Assembly (NCBI GenBank): GCA_963700425.1
Contig: CAVOXO010000001.1
Coordinates: forward strand, 1,116,001-1,180,000
Length of the DNA: 64,000 nt
DNA from: CAVOXO01 sp963700425
Lineage (GTDB): Bacteria > Actinomycetota > Acidimicrobiia > Acidimicrobiales > Microtrichaceae
Direction of reading: 5' to 3'
Below, piece after piece: positions 54,874-62,977 of the stretch. Made by a program: the position numbers and the translations under genes. Every line of letters begins with the position of its first letter. Position 1 is the stretch's first letter. A model generated the notes under the pieces. That model worked only from the letters and a program-made list of their open reading frames with translations. It was not told the DNA's origin and searched no databases.

Positions 54874-54893
54874 TGATGCACTGTAGTGCATCA
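54874..54893. promoter_or_regulatory. 20-bp palindrome upstream of argC, ARG-box-like
   Basis: TGATGCACT, GT, AGTGCATCA is a perfect 9-bp inverted repeat with a 2-bp centre. Within it, TGCAC-N4-GTGCA has the same geometry as the ArgR box core TGAAT-N4-ATTCA. Outer arms TGCACGATG (54861-54869) and CATCGTGCA (54892-54900) make a second, nested inverted repeat. It starts right after the pheT stop and ends 22 nt before the argC GTG, so it probably controls argC. Confidence 0.6.
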
Positions 54894-54915
54894 TCGTGCA
54901 GCCAACGGCCCGAAG

Positions 54916-55946
54916 GTGACCCGGAGCGAGAGCCGTCGCGTCGGGGTGATCGGAGCATCGGGATTCGCGGGTCGGAGTTCCTTCGGCTGGCACGTCGTCA
55001 TCCACGGATCGAGATCGATGGGCGACAGGTGACAGCCAGGCGGGAGTCGCGGTGCCGATCTGTACCCGTCGCTGGTGGCGCGTACGGGATCCGAGGGTTC
55101 AGTCTCTGGGATCCGACGTTGCTCGACAGCGTCGACACGGTCGTCATGGCACTGCCCCACGGCGCATCCCAGGCGTTGTTCGCGAGATCGTGGGTCGGGT
55201 GGCTTCGTCGTCGATCTGGCCGCCGACTTCCGCCTCAAGGATCCCGCTCTGTACGACACCTGGTACGGCGAGACCCACACCGCCCCCGAATTCCTCGATC
55301 GCTTCGTCTACGGACTGCCCGAGCTGTACCGCGCCGAGATCGCAGCGGCGACCAGGGTCGCGGCGCCGGGTTGCTACCCGACCGCGGCCATCCTTGCCCT
55401 CGCCCCGCTGTCCCGAGCCGGGCTGATGACACCGACGCATCGTCGTCGATGCCGCATCCGGCGTCTCCGGAGCCGGTCGACCGCCCAAACCCGCCACGAC
55501 GTTCTGCGCGGTGGACGAGGACTTCACGGCATACGGCTTGTTCGATCATCGCCACACGCCCGAGATGGAGGCCCACGTCGGGTCGACAGCGTGCTGTTCA
55601 CCCCTCATCTCGCCCCGATGAGCCGAGGGATTCTTGTCACCGCGTACGCCACGTCCGGCCGTCGACGCCGAGTTGAGCACGGGTCGTGCTCGCGCCCTCG
55701 ACGTCGCCTATGACGAGGAGCCGTTCGTGTCGGTGTCGGAACGGCCACCGTCGACCAAGGCCACCATGGGTTCGAACATGGCCCACGTCAGCGCTCGGTA
55801 CGACCAGCGCACGTCGACGGTGATCTCGATGTGCGCACTCGACAACCTGGTGAAGGGCACCGCCGGTGGCGCTATTCAGAGTCTCAACCTCATGGCGGGA
55901 TGGGACGAGACGACTCGGCTTGCCTCGAGTCGGTCTCAGCCCCTGA
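54916..55946 (+). CDS. argC: N-acetyl-gamma-glutamyl-phosphate reductase (many frameshifts)
   Basis: ArgC reduces N-acetylglutamyl phosphate in arginine synthesis. GTG 54916 begins VTRSESRRVGVIGASGFAG with the NADP motif. Pieces in changing frames follow: SEFLRLARRHPRIEIDGRQV, DTVVMALPHGASQALF, VVDLAADFRLKDPALYDTWY, the active-site APGCYPTAAILALAPL with the catalytic Cys, and NLVKGTAGGAIQSLNLMAGW. The last shift gives GLPRVGLSP and a stop at 55944-55946, the expected family end. At least six indels are required. argJ does not follow; the next gene is on the other strand, so argC is at the end of the cluster here. Confidence 0.87.
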
Positions 55947-55995
55947 CACGCCGCCGCGCCTGCCCCAGCCCGATGGCGAGTCGGCGGCCGTCCCG

Positions 55996-56640
55996 TCAGG
56001 AGTTGTAGCTGGCGCTTCCGACCCAGTGGTGGCTGATCCCGGTGGAGAAGTCTCCGGTTCCGTCACGGAAGATCGACGTGCAGGTGAAGTCCCAGCTCAA
56101 CCCGATGGAGGCGACGGCGTCGCCCCGGTACGCCACCGACGTGATGGTGATCGTGCCGCTCGGGTTCGTGACGGTGGGGTTGTAATAGCCGCGGTCCCCG
56201 CACGCCCAGCGGATCTCGGAAGGGACGGTGATGTCCTGACGGGCGATGAAGTCCTCGAGCGTGGCGACACCCAGGGACACCTCGAGGTCGGGATTCGCGC
56301 CCTCGAGACTGTAGGTTCCGGGGTGGAACAGCGGCCCGCCGGTGTCCAACCACATCCACATGTGGAAGACGCCCGACAGCGGAATGCCCCCCGTTCCGGT
56401 CGGGTCCCTCAGCGTGAGTCCGAACTGCGACGAGGGGTGCTGGAGTTGACTGCCGGTGGGTACGTCCAGCTGCCACAGAGGCGACGTGGCGGAATAGCTG
56501 TAGCCGTCGATCGCCATCTGCATGCCGGCGGTCGGGATGACGGCGGGCGTCCCGGGCTGGCAGGCGGCTCCGACGAGGCCGAGGATCGCCAGAAGTGCGA
56601 ACACCCTGGAGGCCCGGCGAGCTGAACGAGTCGGTGACAT
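55996..56640 (-). CDS. Small secreted lipoprotein, unknown function
   Basis: From ATG 56640 (MSPTRSARRASRVFALLAIL) the protein is 214 residues with a positively charged N-terminus, one hydrophobic segment and the lipobox LVGAAC. The mature part has no family I recognise. It is rich in Gly/Thr/Ser, ends HHWVGSASYNS, and contains few cysteines (WACGDRG and DFTCTS, perhaps a disulfide). An in-frame codon at 56709 would lengthen the N-terminus but spoil the signal peptide. It runs convergent to argC. Confidence 0.65.
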   Translation of the reverse strand: MSPTRSARRASRVFALLAILGLVGAACQPGTPAVIPTAGMQMAIDGYSYSATSPLWQLDVPTGSQLQHPSSQFGLTLRDPTGTGGIPLSGVFHMWMWLDTGGPLFHPGTYSLEGANPDLEVSLGVATLEDFIARQDITVPSEIRWACGDRGYYNPTVTNPSGTITITSVAYRGDAVASIGLSWDFTCTSIFRDGTGDFSTGISHHWVGSASYNS

Positions 56641-56789
56641 GGCGACCCCCTTCGTTCCGAGACCGTCATCCCTGACGGCTCTGAGGACTGTCCCACGGCA
56701 TCGTCTCATAGGAGTCGAGGCGATTCACAGGGCCTTTGGTCCCGGGCGTATCGACCCGTGGGATGGGGGCTTGCCGCCACTCCGGTTGT

Positions 56790-56795
56790 TATGTT
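56790..56795 (+). promoter_or_regulatory. -10 box (TATGTT), leaderless type, before a 30-codon upstream ORF
   Basis: TATGTT ends 6 nt before GTG 56802, the same geometry as the other leaderless genes in the window. Confidence 0.45.
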
Positions 56796-56801
56796 GCGCC
56801 T

Positions 56802-56894
56802 GTGGGTTCGATCTCTGAAGGTTCCCGGGCATCGGTGGCCGGGGGCCGACCGGATCGAGTGCCCGTCCCGGTGGAGAGGTCGAGGTCGTCATGA
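56802..56894 (+). CDS. Possible 30-residue leader peptide
   Basis: GTG 56802 opens a 30-codon frame starting MGSISEGSRASVAGGRPDRV. It ends at TGA 56892-56894, overlapping the ATG of the next gene (ATGA). A -10 box sits 6 nt upstream. It could be a coupled leader peptide for the membrane phosphodiesterase, or the true N-terminus of that gene split by an indel. The peptide itself resembles no known family. Confidence 0.35.
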   Translation: MGSISEGSRASVAGGRPDRVPVPVERSRSS

Positions 56895-58994
56895 CCCCGT
56901 CGGTGGGATCGACCTCGACGAGTCCCGACCGCCTTCAGCCGCCCCGCCTTCCACTCGAACGCCCCCCAGCGGGGTTCCGGCCCCGGCGGGTGGTCATCGT
57001 GGGTCTTGCCCAGGCGATCGCCCTGGTCGTCATCGCGTGGTTGTTCGACGGTGTCCACGTCGACGGTTTCCTCGGAGCGTTGGCGAGCGTGGCGGTTCTC
57101 GCCGTTCTCAACGGAGTCATATGGCCGCTCGTGATCCGTTGGGCGATGCCGTTCGTGTTGTTGACCGTCGGTGTGGGCACCTTCGCGCTGGACGCCGCCG
57201 TCATCTGGATTGCGAGCGAAGTGATCGGCGGCCTGGAGGTCGACTCGTTCTGGATGGCGATGATGATCGCAGTGGTGCTCAGCGCGGCGACCGTTGTCGC
57301 AGGAAGCCTGCTCCACGTCGATGACGATCACGTCTGGCAACACACCGTGGTGCGCCGAATCGTGAAGCGGACGGAACGCCCCGAGCCATCCGATGTTCCG
57401 GGGTTCTTGTTCATCCAGATCGATGGCCTTGGTCACGATGTACTGGCCGATGCCATGAGTTCGGGCCACGCTCCGATGCTGGCTCGACTCGTCGACTCAG
57501 GCACCCATCGTCTCCTCGACTGGGAGTGTGACCTCTCCTCCCAGACGGGAGCGATGCAGGCGGGAATACTGCTGGGTGACAACCACAACATGCCGGCGTT
57601 CCGTTGGTACGAGAAGGAGACGGGTCGAATCCTGGTCTCGAACCGTCCGCGACGCGGCCGAGATCGAGTCTCGTCAATCGACCGGAACCGGCCTCCTCGT
57701 CGACGGAGGAGCCTCCCGGGCCAACGTCTTCTCCGGCGACGCCGACGACGCGATGTTCACGTTCAGCACGGTGCTGAACCGGTCGCGCGGGACGCGAGGT
57801 CGATTTCTCTACGTCGTGTCCACGCCGTTCGCGCTGACGCGGATCCTGCTCCTTGCCATCGGGGACATCGTCGCCGAGCGCCGCGCCGCGCGTCGCTCGA
57901 GGAGATCGGGGGTGCAGCCCGCCATGCACCGCGGCGGTGTCTATCCGCTGCTTCGCGCGGCAACCACCGTCGTGCTGGCCGAGATCACCTACGCGATGCT
58001 CCTCAGCGACATCGAGCGGGGAGTTCCCTCCGTGTACGTCGACCTGGTCGGGTACGACGAGGTCGCTCACCATTCGGGAATCGCGGCGGCCGAGTCGATC
58101 GAGATCCTCCGTCGCACCGACGACCAGCTCGAACGGCTGTTGACCACGCTCGACACCGCACCACGGCCCTATTTCGTGGTCGTGCTGGCGGACCACGGTC
58201 AGACCCAGGGTGCGACGTTCGAACAACGGTGCGGTGAATCGCTCGGTGACGTTGTCCGGCGGCTCGCCGGTGGGGAGGGCGTTGCGGAGCCCGTTCTCGC
58301 CGAGGAGGGATGGAACAACGTCAACAGTGTCCTCATCGATGCGGCCGCCGAGGACTCCGCGCTCGGGAAGGTGGTGAAACGAACGACCCGGCGCCGAAGC
58401 GAGGACGGCGAGATCGTGCTGGGCCCCGACACGACGGGCGCGACACCTCGGGGAGTCGACGACATCGTGGTGCTGGCGTCGGGGAATCTCGGTTTGATCT
58501 CCTTCCCGGTGATCGAAGGGAGGGCCACCCGCCAACAGATCGATGCCTTCTACCCGGGGCTTGTCGACGGGCTCCGGACCCACGAAGGCGTCGGTTTGAC
58601 ACTCGTTCGTGACGAGGATGCCGGCGATGTGGTTCTCGGACCCGACGGGGTGCGACATCTGGTCGATGACTCCGTCAACGGCGCCGACCCGCTCGTCGAT
58701 TTCGGTCCGAACGCGGCCGATCACCTGAGACGCACCAGCAGCTTCTCCAACTGCCCCGATCTTCTCGTGAACAGTTTCTACGATCCGGTCGCCGACGAGG
58801 GTGCGGCGTTCGAGGAGCTGATCGGGTTCCACGGTGGGCTCGGCGGGAAACAGTGCCGTCCCTTCGTACTGGCCCCCAAGGAGCTGGCCGAACCGACGGA
58901 GCCGTTGGTCGGCGCACGTTCGATCCATTCACTGTTCAAGGCATGGATCGCCGAGGTGCAGGCCGAGCACTCCGACGAAGGCGCCGCACCGTGA
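56891..58994 (+). CDS. Holin-like membrane domain fused to alkaline-phosphatase-fold phosphodiesterase (one frameshift)
   Basis: After about 35 disordered residues come four membrane helices (for example VVIVGLAQAIALVVIAWLF and VLLTVGVGTFALDAAVIWIA) of the phage-holin-like/DUF type. A phosphodiesterase of the nucleotide pyrophosphatase/alkaline phosphatase superfamily follows, with GFLFIQIDGLGHDVLADAMS, DWECDLSSQTGAMQAGILLG (candidate nucleophile region), YVDLVGYDEVAHHSG and FVVVLADHGQTQGATF carrying the metal-binding Asp/His residues. One indel near 57645 separates two open frames; the corrected protein is about 700 residues. Similar fusions occur in actinobacteria. A role in envelope polymer or lipid turnover is a guess. 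Confidence 0.8.
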
Positions 58995-59034
58995 TCGGAT
59001 CCGGAACCTGCGGCCGGCGACGGTCGGGCTCGAC

Positions 59035-59718
59035 TCAATCGATCCTGATCCAGGTGGTGCGGGCAATGGCGGCCACGTTGTCGGAGGAGTCGAAGATCGC
59101 GGACGTTGCGAAGAGCTTTCGACCGTCGCGGCCGGTGGCTTCGCCAACCACGATGTAGGACGTGCCGATGTGAACCGGCGCGCTCTGTCGCACTGCCATT
59201 CGACCCAGCACCGCGGTGACGCCCGACGCGATGTGGCTCCAGCCGGACGGGCAGTCGAGCGCCGCCCAGACGAATGCTGTGTCGACGTGCTTCCCGTCGG
59301 TCGCCAGGTCGACGTCGGGCTCCCAACGGCCGGCCACGACTCCGGGTCGTCCCGGCGTTCGTCCCGACAGGATGCGAAGCCCGTCTCCCCGGCCGCGGGC
59401 CGGGCCACACGTGAAGCAGGTGTCGAAAGGATGATCCAGGTCGAGGAAGTCCCGTTCGGACCGCACCGCCTCCTCGACGGTCACGGGAGCCGGAGAGTCG
59501 ACGTCGAGCGTGGTCCTCAGCGCCTCGGCGATGGTCTCCTCGCCACGAATGAGCACGATCCCGTCGGGGGTCTCGCGAGCTTCCAGGGGCACCTCCAGCG
59601 GGGGAGGCAGTCGAAGGGTGACCTCGACGTCGCCGCCGAGCCGAGCGGCGAGTGTGCCGCCGGTCCAACCACCGTTCGCCGATTCCGGGGGTCCACAGAA
59701 ACGACGAGGGATCTGCAT
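59035..59718 (-). CDS. Hotdog-fold thioesterase-like protein
   Basis: A 227-residue protein starting MQIPRRFCGPPESANGGWTG. It contains FDTCFTCGPARGRGDGLRIL and ends ATSAIFDSSDNVAAIARTTW. The GPARGxGDGLRI segment followed by an amphipathic VDTAFVWAALDCPSGW helix resembles acyl-CoA thioesterase-type hotdog proteins. Catalytic residues cannot be named with confidence. A -10 box 6 nt upstream supports the ATG. It is convergent with the phosphodiesterase gene. Confidence 0.5.
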   Translation of the reverse strand: MQIPRRFCGPPESANGGWTGGTLAARLGGDVEVTLRLPPPLEVPLEARETPDGIVLIRGEETIAEALRTTLDVDSPAPVTVEEAVRSERDFLDLDHPFDTCFTCGPARGRGDGLRILSGRTPGRPGVVAGRWEPDVDLATDGKHVDTAFVWAALDCPSGWSHIASGVTAVLGRMAVRQSAPVHIGTSYIVVGEATGRDGRKLFATSAIFDSSDNVAAIARTTWIRID

Positions 59719-59724
59719 CGTCGC

Positions 59725-59730
59725 ACCCTA
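59725..59730 (-). promoter_or_regulatory. -10 box (TAGGGT) of the hotdog-like gene, leaderless type
   Basis: On the minus strand TAGGGT is exactly 6 nt before ATG 59718. Confidence 0.5.
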
Positions 59731-59911
59731 CTCACCGCGGGTCCCTCCCTGGCCGACCTGCGCATGAACGCGGGCGCACCACTCTCGACGTCCTCGTCAA
59801 GTGCCGGCGCAACCCTCTCTGCGCGGCGGCACGGCGCTGAATGGTCCGGAAGGGGTCGTCGGGAGATGCCGATCGGGACCTTGGGCTCTGGTGGTGGCGA
59901 TGGCGTCGCCG

Positions 59912-59917
59912 TATCTT
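59912..59917 (+). promoter_or_regulatory. Candidate -10 box (TATCTT) of the lipoprotein gene
   Basis: TATCTT lies 29 nt before ATG 59947. The short leader carries the ribosome binding site AGGGAGAGAAG. Confidence 0.4.
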
Positions 59918-59946
59918 GCCCTCGCGCTGGTGCAGGGAGAGAAGTG

Positions 59947-60465
59947 ATGACACGGACTACCGGGCTTCTGGTTCGTCGCAGGGGGGTGGTCGCTGCGGTC
60001 GTCGCGCTGATGGCGTTGTCCGGAGCGGCATGCCGCCTCGTCCAGCCCCCCGGGGTCGAACCACAGGATCCGACCGGCGGGCTGGAACTGGTCGAAGGCG
60101 GCGAGGGCCAGGTGCGCGTCGCCGGATGGGCCACGCAGTATCCCCCCGCCGGAGACAACGGGCAGCAGCGCACGACACAGATCGTCGTCCTCGTCGAGGG
60201 ACAGTGGGCCCCGGGAGCGGTCCCGGCGGACGATCCACGGCCCGACATCGAGGCGGTTCTGGTCGCCACCGGACTCCTGCAGTTCCGCCAACCGGACATG
60301 GGCTATGGCTTCGACGTCACCAAGCCGGCTCCAGAGGGCGACGTGACAGTGTGCGTCATTGCACTCAACCAGTTCATCGCCGAATGGGGACCATATGGAG
60401 CGTGGGGAGGGTCGGGACCCCCCGAACACGTTCTGCTCGGCTGCCGCACCGTCGAGGTCACATAG
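59947..60465 (+). CDS. Small secreted lipoprotein, unknown function
   Basis: ATG 59947, preceded by a clear AGGGAGAG ribosome binding site, opens a 172-residue protein. It has an Arg-rich N-terminus, a hydrophobic segment (VVAAVVALMALS) and the lipobox LSGAAC. The mature part includes DPTGGLELVEGGEGQVRVAG, VTVCVIALNQF and LLGCRTVEVT, suggesting a small beta-sandwich with a possible disulfide. A longer upstream open frame lacks any signal. No family is recognised. Confidence 0.7.
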   Translation: MTRTTGLLVRRRGVVAAVVALMALSGAACRLVQPPGVEPQDPTGGLELVEGGEGQVRVAGWATQYPPAGDNGQQRTTQIVVLVEGQWAPGAVPADDPRPDIEAVLVATGLLQFRQPDMGYGFDVTKPAPEGDVTVCVIALNQFIAEWGPYGAWGGSGPPEHVLLGCRTVEVT

Positions 60466-60523
60466 CCGCTCGCCGGATCGTCATCTCCGCCGTCCTGGTC
60501 GGTGCCGCGGTGCGGGCGTCGTC

Positions 60524-60913
60524 CTATGCGCCGAACACCGGGTTCTCGTAGACCATCGCCGCGAGCTCGTTGCCCTCGGTATCGAGGAAGTGGGTGAGCG
60601 TTCCCACCGTCGGAATCGCGACCTCGTCGTGGGTGATGGTTCCGCCGTTCGCGACGATTCGGTCTCGAACGGCACCGAGGTCGTCGACGGCGACGGTGCA
60701 CGTGAAACCGCGCGAGCCGCTGCCGCTCAACGGTGCGGAGCGTCCGTGAAGGGCTCCGTGGATGCCGGGATGGTCGTCGGTGCCCGTGTCGATGTTGTAG
60801 AAGCCCGGCGGGCCCCAGGCATCGAAGCGCCAGCCGAACACCGCCTCGTAGAAGCGTCGAGCCCTCTCGACGTCGTCGGCATGGACCGCGAAGTGAACGA
60901 CGTTGTGGGCCAT
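60524..60913 (-). CDS. VOC-family (glyoxalase-like) protein
   Basis: A 129-residue single vicinal-oxygen-chelate domain pair: MAHNVVHFAVHADDVERARR, FYEAVFGWRF, then FTCTVAVDDLGAVRDRIVAN and THFLDTEGNELAAMVYE. Candidate metal ligands are His7 and the late Glu of GNELAAM. The family covers glyoxalases, dioxygenases and antibiotic-binding proteins, so no specific role is assigned. ATG 60913 is supported by a -10 box 7 nt upstream; the open frame extends further but without homology. Confidence 0.82.
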   Translation of the reverse strand: MAHNVVHFAVHADDVERARRFYEAVFGWRFDAWGPPGFYNIDTGTDDHPGIHGALHGRSAPLSGSGSRGFTCTVAVDDLGAVRDRIVANGGTITHDEVAIPTVGTLTHFLDTEGNELAAMVYENPVFGA

Positions 60914-60920
60914 GAAGGCC

Positions 60921-60926
60921 ACGCTA
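60921..60926 (-). promoter_or_regulatory. -10 box (TAGCGT) of the VOC gene, leaderless type
   Basis: On the minus strand TAGCGT lies 7 nt before ATG 60913. Confidence 0.5.
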
Positions 60927-60946
60927 CCGGCGTGCCACACCGGGCG

Positions 60947-61003
60947 CGGTGAAGCGCACCCACCCTCGCGTTGGCTCCCAGCCACGGGCGGTGAAGCGCA
61001 CCC
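60947..61003. repeat. Two copies of a 15-bp direct repeat upstream of the VOC gene
   Basis: CGGTGAAGCGCACCC occurs at 60947-60961 and 60989-61003, exactly 42 bp apart (four helical turns), upstream of the VOC promoter. Both copies continue with CCTCG-like sequence. They may be regulator sites placed on the same DNA face. Confidence 0.5.
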
Positions 61004-61091
61004 TCGGCACGATGCCTGGCGGCCTCCCACGACCCTCGACTCGCGGTCGATGCGTTCGGCCCGTTCGGAACCGGAGCCGGAGCCGGAGACG

Positions 61092-61682
61092 TCAGGCCCC
61101 CAGGCGGTAGGTGCACATCTGAACACCCGTGTCCGTCGTGACGCAGTCGACGAGCTGCATCGGTCGGGCTGCGCCGTCCTCGGGGAAGATCCGCTTGCCG
61201 CCGCCGAGCAGGATCGGCTCGATCATGAGCCTCAGCTCGTCGACGAGACCACGGGTGAGGAGAGCGGTGGCGAGCTGGGCGCTGCCCCACATCAGGATGT
61301 CGCCGCCGTCCCGGGCGCGAAGCCCGGCGATGTCGGCGACGGCATCGTCGGCGGAGAGCAACGTCGAGTTGTTCCAGGTGAGATCCTCCTGATCCAGCGT
61401 TCGTGACGCCACGTACTTGGTGATGGCGTTCATCTGATCGGCGTAGGGGTCACCGGCGCGTTCGGGCCAGGCAGCAGCCATCGCTTCCCACGTGCGCCGG
61501 CCGAACAGAAGGGCATCGACTCCGTCCATGCCGTCGCTGATCGCCGGCCCCATCACCTCGGGGTCGAAGTAGGGAGCCGACCAGCCACCGTGGGCGAACC
61601 CGCCGTCGGGGTCTTCCTCGGCTCCACCAGGGGCCTGCACCACCCCGTCGAGGCTCATGAACTCAGTTGCCACAACTCTCAC
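61092..61682 (-). CDS. Dihydrofolate reductase-like / RibD C-terminal domain protein
   Basis: A 196-residue protein from GTG 61682 (VRVVATEFMSLDGVVQAPGG), preceded by AGGGAG. GVDALLFGRRTWEAMAAAWP, GGDILMWGSAQLATALLTRG and ELRLMIEPILLGGGKRIFPE are the signature of the YyaP/RibD-C branch of the DHFR fold. These proteins bind NADPH but usually have unknown substrates. The longer open frame upstream has no similarity. It is on the same strand as the VOC gene, 178 nt away. Confidence 0.85.
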   Translation of the reverse strand: MRVVATEFMSLDGVVQAPGGAEEDPDGGFAHGGWSAPYFDPEVMGPAISDGMDGVDALLFGRRTWEAMAAAWPERAGDPYADQMNAITKYVASRTLDQEDLTWNNSTLLSADDAVADIAGLRARDGGDILMWGSAQLATALLTRGLVDELRLMIEPILLGGGKRIFPEDGAARPMQLVDCVTTDTGVQMCTYRLGA

Positions 61683-61858
61683 GGATCCGCTCCCTGGTTG
61701 TCGAACGACGTCTCGACAGATCTGATCACACGACGACCGCGACTGTCTCCATCGACGAGCGGACGCGGGGCCTGCGGGCCGAGAGGACACCGAAGGGGAG
61801 GCCCGCCGGCAGGCGTGTCGCCGCGTCCGCTCTCGGAACACCTGCGGGTGGAGCGGTC

Positions 61859-61864
61859 TAGGCT
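61859..61864 (+). promoter_or_regulatory. -10 box (TAGGCT) of the channel-like gene, leaderless type
   Basis: TAGGCT lies 9 nt before ATG 61874. Confidence 0.5.
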
Positions 61865-61873
61865 CTCCCGGCC

Positions 61874-62977
61874 ATGGGACTGGTCGAGATCGGGGTGTTC
61901 ATCGCCGGCGCCCTGGTGGTGTTGATGGTGCTCTCGGGAGCCATTCGCACCGTGGTCGTACCTCGTGCCGAACAGGTCGTCGTGTCCCGCGTGCTCTTCT
62001 GGGTGATGCGGGAGATCTTCGAGCTGGTGGCCCGTTCCCGGCGGGACTGGCGGGCACACGACCGGGTTCTGGCCCGGTACGCCCCTGTCACTCTGATGCT
62101 GATGCCGTTGCTGTGGGCGTTCGGAGTCGCCGCGGGTTTCGCCATGATGTTCTGGGCCGTCGGAGTCGGCGGGTGGGAGGAGTCCTTCCTGCTCAGCGGC
62201 TCCTCGCTCACGACCTTGGGGATCAGATCGAGCGGTTCGGTCGTCGCGGCGACGCTGGCCAACGTCGAAGGCCTGCTCGGGCTCGGCCTGGTCGCCCTGC
62301 TCATCAGCTTCCTGCCGACGATGTACTCGCGTTTCAGCCAGCGAGAAGCCCTGATCTCGAGCCTGCACGTCATGGCGGAACCGGCCCCTTCTCGCGACCG
62401 GCCAGACGGAACGGCCCCCGACCCCGAGACGATGATCATCCGGGTCAACCGCATCGGCCGATTCGAGTCGCTGAACGAGACCTGGGTCGAGTGGGAGGAG
62501 TTCTTCAGGGATCTGGAGGAGGCCCACACCACGTTCGCGGCGCTCAACTTCTTCAGGTCGATCCAACCGAACCGATCGTGGGTCGTGTCGGCGGGAGTGG
62601 CACTGGATTCCGCCGCGCTGATCCAGTCCACCGTGGACGTCCCGTCGTCGCCGCAGGCCCAGTTGATGCTGAGATCGGGCTACACCGCACTTCGGCGCAT
62701 CGCCGACTACTTCTTCATCGCCTACGAGCCCTTCCCCGAACCGACCGATCCGATCTCCTTCGAGCGTGTGCGCTTCGATGCCCTCTGCGATCGTCTCGCG
62801 GACGCCGGCGTGCCGCTGGTCGCGGATCGGGACCGGGCCTGGCGTGACTTCGCCGGTTGGCGGGTGAACTACGACACCGTGCTCCACGCCCTCCTGCACC
62901 TCACGTCGGCGCCGCCGGCGTCATGGTTCGGCCCGGAGTTCCGCTACCGCCGACCCCCGCTCATCCGCCGGGGGTGA
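61874..62977 (+). CDS. Putative ion-channel-like membrane protein
   Basis: A 367-residue protein with a first membrane helix at about 4-24, a second at about 70-97, a re-entrant-looking segment LLSGSSLTTLGIRSSG (106-121) and a last helix at about 128-150. A cytoplasmic helical domain of about 210 residues follows. Helix-pore-helix with TTLG resembles the selectivity filter of two-helix potassium channels (TxGYG), though the filter is degenerate. The cytoplasmic part (WEEFFRDLEEAHTTFAALNF, SGYTALRRIADYFFIAYEP) is not RCK-like and I do not recognise it. The channel role is inferred from topology only. Confidence 0.6.
   Translation: MGLVEIGVFIAGALVVLMVLSGAIRTVVVPRAEQVVVSRVLFWVMREIFELVARSRRDWRAHDRVLARYAPVTLMLMPLLWAFGVAAGFAMMFWAVGVGGWEESFLLSGSSLTTLGIRSSGSVVAATLANVEGLLGLGLVALLISFLPTMYSRFSQREALISSLHVMAEPAPSRDRPDGTAPDPETMIIRVNRIGRFESLNETWVEWEEFFRDLEEAHTTFAALNFFRSIQPNRSWVVSAGVALDSAALIQSTVDVPSSPQAQLMLRSGYTALRRIADYFFIAYEPFPEPTDPISFERVRFDALCDRLADAGVPLVADRDRAWRDFAGWRVNYDTVLHALLHLTSAPPASWFGPEFRYRRPPLIRRG

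Noticed and set aside
54874..54893. Terminator hairpin after pheT
   Set aside because: A 2-nt loop is too tight for an RNA stem of this form and no T-run follows; a DNA operator fits better.
51600..55940. Programmed frameshifting or gene decay of pheS, pheT and argC
   Set aside because: Too many indels at unrelated sites in essential genes, with all domains and normal spans preserved; sequence error is simpler.
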